Source: CAYTAP01 sp964435775 | GTDB taxonomy: Bacteria > Planctomycetota > Phycisphaerae > Tepidisphaerales > Tepidisphaeraceae | NCBI GenBank assembly: GCA_964435775.1 | Contig: CAYTAP010000093.1 | Coordinates: 1 to 17,043, forward strand | Reading direction: 5' to 3' | Length of the DNA stretch: 17,043 bases | Shown: positions 13,090 through 17,043 of the stretch, in pieces | Layout: every line of letters begins with the position of its first letter | Position numbering within the stretch: position 1 is the stretch's first letter | Notes under the pieces: model-generated | Seen by the model: the letters and a program-made list of their open reading frames with translations, nothing else | Database searches by the model: none | What the model was told of the DNA's origin: nothing | Program-made: the position numbers and the translations under genes

Positions 13090-14244
13090 GTGCAGACGCA
13101 TCGAGTCGGTGTGATTATGAACGGCGTGACCGGACGGATGGGGACCAACCAACACCTGGAGCGCTCCATCGTCGCGATCATGAAGCAGGGGGGTGTGAAG
13201 GTCGGGAGCGACGCGACGATCATGCCCGATCCGATCCTTGTTGGCCGCAATGCCAACAAGCTCAAGGCGCTGTCCGAGAAGTATGGCAATATCGCATACA
13301 CAACCGATCTCGCCCCGCTGCTGGCCGATGATCGATACCCCGTCTATTTCGATGCCCAGACGACCGACTTGCGCGTCGAAGCCGTGACCAGGGCGATCAG
13401 CGCCGGCAAGCACATCTACTGCGAAAAACCGACCGCGACGACCGCCGCCGACGCCATCGCTCTGGCCCGTCACGCCGAGAAGGCCGGCGTCAAAAACGGC
13501 GTCGTTCAGGACAAGCTTTGGCTGCCGGGAATTCGCAAACTCAAATACCTGATCGACACCGGATTCTTCGGCCGAATCCTCTCAGTCCGCGGCGAGTTTG
13601 GCTACTGGGTTTTCACCGGCGAAAACGCCGAACGCCCCGCCCAGCGCCCCAGTTGGAACTATCGCGCCCAGGACGGCGGCGGCATCATCATCGACATGCT
13701 CTGCCACTGGCGCTATCTCGTGGACAACCTCTTCGGCACCGTCAACGCCGTCTCCTGCCTCGGCGTCACGCACATCCCCCAGCGCGTCGATGAAAGCGGC
13801 AAAACCTATGACTGCACCGCCGACGACAGCGCCTACGCCACGTTGACCACCGACGAGAAAATCATCTGCCACTTCAACAGCTCCTGGTGCGTCCGCGTCC
13901 GCCGCGATGATCTGCTCACGCTGCAGGTCGATGGCACCAAAGGCTCGGCTGTCGCGGGATTACGCGAGTGCCGCGTGCAGGGGGACGCGAACACGCCCCG
14001 CCCGGTCTGGAATCCGGATGTGGACAGCCCGATCGATCATTTTTCGAATTGGCCGGCTGTCCCGACGCATCAGCCCTACGACAACGCGTTCAAAATCCAG
14101 TGGGAGCTTTTCCTTCGTCACATTGTCCTGAATGACCCCTTCCGCTGGTCTCTCCGCGAGGCGGCCAAGGGCGTGCAACTGGCGGAGCTCGCGATCGATT
14201 CATGGAAACAGCGACGCTGGCTTGATGTCCCGGCCTTGGATTGA
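13090..14244 (+). CDS. Gfo/Idh/MocA family NAD(P)-dependent sugar oxidoreductase
   Basis: A 384-residue cytosolic dehydrogenase of the Gfo/Idh/MocA superfamily, which oxidises or epimerises sugars and sugar acids. The N-terminal Rossmann domain starts RVGVIMNGVTGRMG (5-18), an unusual dinucleotide loop that recalls dihydrodipicolinate reductase more than the normal GxGxxG. The family signature CEKPTA (111-116) carries the catalytic lysine K113. GGGIIIDMLCHWRYLVDNL (197-215) holds the aspartate and histidine of the active site. No signal peptide is seen. GTG 13090 is used with GGGAG six bases upstream. The next gene starts 22 bases after its stop and the third follows closely, so it heads a three-gene operon. 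The substrate is not readable; the GH88-like neighbour suggests an unsaturated uronate product or related sugar. Confidence 0.9.
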   Translation: MQTHRVGVIMNGVTGRMGTNQHLERSIVAIMKQGGVKVGSDATIMPDPILVGRNANKLKALSEKYGNIAYTTDLAPLLADDRYPVYFDAQTTDLRVEAVTRAISAGKHIYCEKPTATTAADAIALARHAEKAGVKNGVVQDKLWLPGIRKLKYLIDTGFFGRILSVRGEFGYWVFTGENAERPAQRPSWNYRAQDGGGIIIDMLCHWRYLVDNLFGTVNAVSCLGVTHIPQRVDESGKTYDCTADDSAYATLTTDEKIICHFNSSWCVRVRRDDLLTLQVDGTKGSAVAGLRECRVQGDANTPRPVWNPDVDSPIDHFSNWPAVPTHQPYDNAFKIQWELFLRHIVLNDPFRWSLREAAKGVQLAELAIDSWKQRRWLDVPALD

Positions 14245-14266
14245 ACCGCACGTGAAGGAATCGACG

Positions 14267-15094
14267 ATGTCCGACGGTCCGCCCTTGAACAGGCTCTGTC
14301 TCCACACGATCACAACCCGCTCGTGGGCGCTGGTTGATGCGGTGACGGCGTATCGCAGCGCGGGCGTTGGCGGGATCACGGTCTGGCGCGATGCGCTGGC
14401 GCCGCTGGGGGTGAAGGAATCCGCCAGAGTCCTCGCCGATTCGGGGCTGGAGGTGACGAGCCTCTGTCGGGGTGGATTTTTTACCGGCGTCGGCATCGAG
14501 CCGCGACAGGCGGCCATTGATGAAAACAAGCGGGTGATCGATGAAGCCGCCGCCATCGGCGCGCCGCTGATCGTCCTTGTCTGCGGCGCGACGCCCGGTG
14601 TTCCGCTCGACACGGCGCGCGGCCAGATCGCCGATGGGATCGCGGCCATTGAGCCACACGCGAAGCAAGCGGGCGTGAAACTGGGGATCGAGCCCCTGCA
14701 TCCGATGTACGCCGACACCCGCAGCGCCGTTTCCACGCTGAGCCAGGCGAACGATCTGGTGGAGCGGATCGGATCTAAGCAGGTGGGCGTTACCGTCGAC
14801 GTCTACCACGTCTGGTGGGATGATCGTCTGGCGGGGGAGATTCAGCGCGCCGGGCGCGCCGGTTCGATCTTCTCGTTCCATGTCTGCGACTGGCTGTCGC
14901 CGACGAGCGACCTGCTCAATGACCGGGGCATCATGGGCGAAGGGTGCATCGACATTCCCGGCATCCGGCGAATGGTGGAATCGGCCGGGTTCATGGGGAT
15001 GATCGAGGTGGAGATTTTCTCCAACCGCTGCTGGGCGCTGCCGCCTGACGAGATGCTCCAGCGCGTCATCGCCGCATATCGGAAGCACGTTTAA
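14267..15094 (+). CDS. Sugar phosphate isomerase/epimerase (xylose-isomerase-like TIM barrel)
   Basis: A 275-residue cytosolic TIM-barrel of the AP-endonuclease-2/xylose isomerase-like family, typically metal-dependent isomerases or epimerases. Likely metal ligands are E142 in LGIEPLHP, D178 and H181 in VTVDVYHVWWD, H205 in FSFHVCDW, and E248 in MIEVEIFS. GEGCIDIPGIRRMVESAGF (224-242) is typical of the C-terminal part. ATG 14267 is chosen because GAAGGA (14254-14259) precedes it by seven bases; the frame is open upstream but overlaps the oxidoreductase gene. It lies in the middle of the operon between the oxidoreductase and the GH88-like gene. These proteins are frequent partners of Gfo/Idh/MocA enzymes, where one oxidises and the other isomerises the sugar. 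Exact substrate unknown. Confidence 0.88.
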   Translation: MSDGPPLNRLCLHTITTRSWALVDAVTAYRSAGVGGITVWRDALAPLGVKESARVLADSGLEVTSLCRGGFFTGVGIEPRQAAIDENKRVIDEAAAIGAPLIVLVCGATPGVPLDTARGQIADGIAAIEPHAKQAGVKLGIEPLHPMYADTRSAVSTLSQANDLVERIGSKQVGVTVDVYHVWWDDRLAGEIQRAGRAGSIFSFHVCDWLSPTSDLLNDRGIMGEGCIDIPGIRRMVESAGFMGMIEVEIFSNRCWALPPDEMLQRVIAAYRKHV

Positions 15095-15112
15095 CCCTAT
15101 GAGCCATTCCCC

Positions 15113-16540
15113 ATGACCATCGACACGAAACTCATCCCCGCCGATTTATCCAAATCTGCGGCCCACGCGCTGAACCTGGGCGCGGCCAAGGCCCGCCTGA
15201 TCGACCGTACCTGGGATCCCGCGCGCGGCACGCCCGTCTTCACCGTCGAAGGCCAATACACCACGCGCGGCTGGACCGAATGGACCGAAGGGTTCGTCTA
15301 CGGCTGCGCCTTGCTGGCATTCGACGCCACCAACGAGCGCGATCTGCTCAACCTCGGCCGACGCCACACCGTTGGGCGCATGGCTTCCCACGTCACCCAC
15401 GCCGGCGTTCACGATCACGCCTTCAACAACCTCTCCACCTATGGCAACCTCCGCCGCCTGATGCGCGAAGGGCGCATCGAACACAACGACTGGGAGCTTG
15501 CCTTCTACGACCTGGCGATCAAGGCAAGCGGCGCCGTCCAGGCCAACCGATGGGCCGGCGTCCTGGTCGCCAAACCCTCGCCCCTGGCCGCCAATACGAC
15601 CGCCCTGGGTTACATCTACTCCTTCAACGGCCCGCACTCCCTCTTCGTCGATACGATGCGAACCACCCGCATCCTCGGCCTCGCCTGGCAGCTCGGCCAA
15701 AAGCTCATGCACGAAAACGACCGCGCCGCCGATCTGCTCAAACGCTCGGTCCTTCACGGCCTGTGCACCAATCAATACATCATCTTCCACGGCGATTCCC
15801 CCCACACCTACGACGTGCGCGGCCGAACCAGCCACGAGGCGATCTTCAACCGCAACGACGGCCAATTCCGCTGCCGATCCACCCAGCAAGGATATTCCCC
15901 GTTCAGCACCTGGACCCGCGGCCTGGCATGGGCGATGCTCGGCTACGCCGAGGAACTCGAGTTCTTCGCCACGATTGCTCCCGATGCTTTCGCGCAATCC
16001 GTCGGCCTGCCCAAGGCGGATGTTGTGAAGGTCTATGAACAGGCCGCCCTCGACACCGCCGATCACTACATCAACGACTGCGCCGCCAGTGACGGCATCC
16101 CTTATTGGGACGACGGCGCGCCGGGACTCGCCAAGCTCGAGGGTTGGCGAAATCGTCCCGCCGATCCCTTCAACGACCATGAGCCCGTTGATTCCTCCGC
16201 CGCCGCCATCGCCGCCCAGGGTCTGCTCCGCCTCGGCCGCCATCTCGGTATTGAAGGCAAAGGCCAAACGTATTGGCAGGCCGGCCTGAGCGTCGCCCGA
16301 ACGCTCCTCCGCGCCCCGTATCTATCGGAAGCCCCCGATCACCAAGGCCTGCTCCTGCACAGCGTCTACCATTGGCCCAACCACTGGGATCATGTGCCGA
16401 AAGGCCACAAAATCCCCTCCGGCGAATCGAGCATGTGGGGCGATTATCACCTGATGGAACTGGCCATCCTCCTGCAGCGCCTGAGCGATGCGGGCAGGCC
16501 GTATCCGACCTTTTTCGATGTGCCCCGAGGGAGCATGTAG
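15113..16540 (+). CDS. Glycoside hydrolase family 88-like unsaturated uronyl hydrolase
   Basis: A 475-residue (alpha/alpha)6-barrel enzyme resembling GH88 unsaturated glucuronyl hydrolases, which hydrate the double bond left by polysaccharide lyases. Residues 98-111 (GVHDHAFNNLSTYG) correspond to the HD-x-GF region, with D101 as the likely first catalytic aspartate. LFVDTMRTTRILGLAW (177-192) supplies D180, the likely second. STWTRGLAWAMLGYAEE (265-281), GIPYWDDGAP, the DSSAAAIAAQGLLRLG stretch and SMWGDYHLMELAI (440-452) are typical of the family. No N-terminal signal peptide is visible, so it should act in the cytosol on imported oligosaccharides. It is longer than the roughly 380-residue classic enzyme, with extra sequence around 120-170 and 225-260. 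It starts 18 bases after the isomerase gene with no good Shine-Dalgarno. Its TAG stop lies in an intergenic repeat. GH105 is the alternative. Confidence 0.85.
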   Translation: MTIDTKLIPADLSKSAAHALNLGAAKARLIDRTWDPARGTPVFTVEGQYTTRGWTEWTEGFVYGCALLAFDATNERDLLNLGRRHTVGRMASHVTHAGVHDHAFNNLSTYGNLRRLMREGRIEHNDWELAFYDLAIKASGAVQANRWAGVLVAKPSPLAANTTALGYIYSFNGPHSLFVDTMRTTRILGLAWQLGQKLMHENDRAADLLKRSVLHGLCTNQYIIFHGDSPHTYDVRGRTSHEAIFNRNDGQFRCRSTQQGYSPFSTWTRGLAWAMLGYAEELEFFATIAPDAFAQSVGLPKADVVKVYEQAALDTADHYINDCAASDGIPYWDDGAPGLAKLEGWRNRPADPFNDHEPVDSSAAAIAAQGLLRLGRHLGIEGKGQTYWQAGLSVARTLLRAPYLSEAPDHQGLLLHSVYHWPNHWDHVPKGHKIPSGESSMWGDYHLMELAILLQRLSDAGRPYPTFFDVPRGSM

Positions 16541-16605
16541 GGTGGACCCTGGCCCACCGGTAGAGGGACCCTTCCGCCGCCGTGGTGGGCCAGGGCCCAC
16601 CCTAC
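16537..16605. repeat. Inverted repeat at the end of the GH88-like gene, family A variant
   Basis: GTAGGGTGGACCC plus TGGCCCACC (16537-16558) faces GGTGGGCCAGGG plus CCCACCCTAC (16584-16605). The 22-base arms pair with one mismatch around a 25-base loop. The TAG of the first arm is the stop codon of the GH88-like gene. It is the natural candidate for ending or protecting this operon's mRNA, though no T-run follows. Confidence 0.75.
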
Positions 16606-16699
16606 ACACTTTCTCCACGTTTGGTGGGCGCGGGAAAGGGCGGCTGGATCGTGGTGAAATCCCCGGTGCCTGTGTATGTTGTCCTCTGTAGTCTTTACT

Positions 16700-16768
16700 G
16701 TAGGGTCCGCCTCGCGGACCTCTTATTATTCGGTTCACCCGCGTGATGGTCCGCGAGGCGGACCCTAC
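16700..16768. repeat. Inverted pair of family A palindromes
   Basis: 16700-16720 begins GTAGGGTCCGCC and ends TCGCGGACC. 16748-16768 is its exact 21-base reverse complement. The loop is 27 bases. Each arm is itself a semi-palindrome (GGTCCGC facing GCGGACC), so the pair can fold as one long stem or two short ones. It lies between the GH88-like gene and the SDR gene. Confidence 0.8.
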
Positions 16769-16802
16769 GTCCTGACGTTTTATGATCACGCTTGACGAGC
16801 CG

Positions 16803-17043
16803 ATGTCATTCATGTCCAACACAAAAAAAAGTGTCGCATTTATCACCGGCGGCAGCCGCGGCATTGGGCTTGGCGTCGCCAAGGCGCTCGCGCAAGCGGG
16901 ATTTGATCTGGCGATCAACGGCCGGCGGGCCGAGTCGGATGTGTTGCCGGCGATTGCATCGCTGGAACAACTTGGCGCAACGGTTCTGTATTGCCCCGCC
17001 GACATCGCCAATCTCGACGATCACGCCGACATGCTCGGCCGCA
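16803..17043 (+). CDS. Short-chain dehydrogenase/reductase (SDR), 3' truncated by window
   Basis: The 5' end of a gene for a classical SDR oxidoreductase, an NAD(P)-dependent cytosolic enzyme. The 80 visible residues contain the cofactor loop AFITGGSRGIGLGVAKAL (12-29), a following AINGRR, and a CPADIANLDDH segment where the adenine-binding aspartate normally sits. The arginine pair after the second beta strand hints at NADP(H). Catalytic Ser-Tyr-Lys residues lie beyond the window. In-frame ATGs occur at 16782, 16803 and 16812. None has a good Shine-Dalgarno; 16803 is chosen with a weak GACGAG upstream. FabG-like or sugar-dehydrogenase roles are both possible. It follows the GH88-like operon on the same strand but after repeat pairs, so it is probably a separate unit. 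Confidence 0.85.
   Translation, partial: MSFMSNTKKSVAFITGGSRGIGLGVAKALAQAGFDLAINGRRAESDVLPAIASLEQLGATVLYCPADIANLDDHADMLGR

Noticed and set aside
15146..16267. A 373-codon minus-strand open frame opposite the GH88-like gene
   Set aside because: Gly/Val-rich, without motifs and fully antisense to a gene with clear family signatures.

Overview
The window looks like a piece of chromosome from a planctomycete, most likely of the Phycisphaerae type. The reasons are inferential. It has a PEP-CTERM surface protein with autotransporter-type beta-strand repeats, a hopanoid-pathway radical SAM enzyme (HpnH), a sugar-degradation cluster (Gfo/Idh/MocA oxidoreductase, xylose-isomerase-like TIM barrel, GH88-like hydrolase), high GC, and intergenic spaces full of short palindromic repeats. 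Most genes are housekeeping or ordinary metabolism. I see no phage, transposase, CRISPR array, tRNA or rRNA.

Layout. Positions 1-1338 (+) hold the 3' part of a PEP-CTERM protein whose frame is broken at a G8 tract. A minus-strand block follows: a LOG-type Rossmann protein (1594-2751) and a PrxQ/BCP-like peroxiredoxin (2831-3343). After a 437-base gene-free stretch with repeats comes a tight minus-strand operon read purA (5181-6482), moaC (4652-5158), PhyH-type dioxygenase (3781-4635). A lone fliN-like gene (6634-6954, +) diverges from purA. Minus-strand genes then continue: proC (7101-7913) and an ArgA-like GNAT acetyltransferase (8135-8677); an HpnH radical SAM enzyme followed by a conserved-looking 140-residue unknown (9338-10474, 8889-9311); a SpoVG protein carrying an inserted zinc ribbon (10854-11372); and ispE (11645-12763). 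The strand switches at about 12.8-13.1 kb, and a plus-strand operon runs oxidoreductase, sugar isomerase/epimerase, GH88-like hydrolase (13090-16540). The 5' end of an SDR reductase gene closes the window.

How the genes fit together. IspE (isoprenoid precursors) and HpnH (C35 hopanoid side chain) belong to the same broad lipid pathway but are separated by spoVG and repeats. ProC and the acetyltransferase fit proline/arginine metabolism. The 13.1-16.5 kb operon is a plausible intracellular module for an unsaturated uronate-containing or related oligosaccharide.

The most interesting points are the SpoVG with a four-cysteine zinc ribbon spliced into its core, the uncharacterised partner gene immediately after hpnH, and several families of intergenic palindromes, three of which supply or abut the stop codon of the preceding gene. 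Two genes without a Shine-Dalgarno (purA, ispE) have -10-like boxes 6-7 bases before ATG and may be leaderless. I found no convincing new defence or mobile system.
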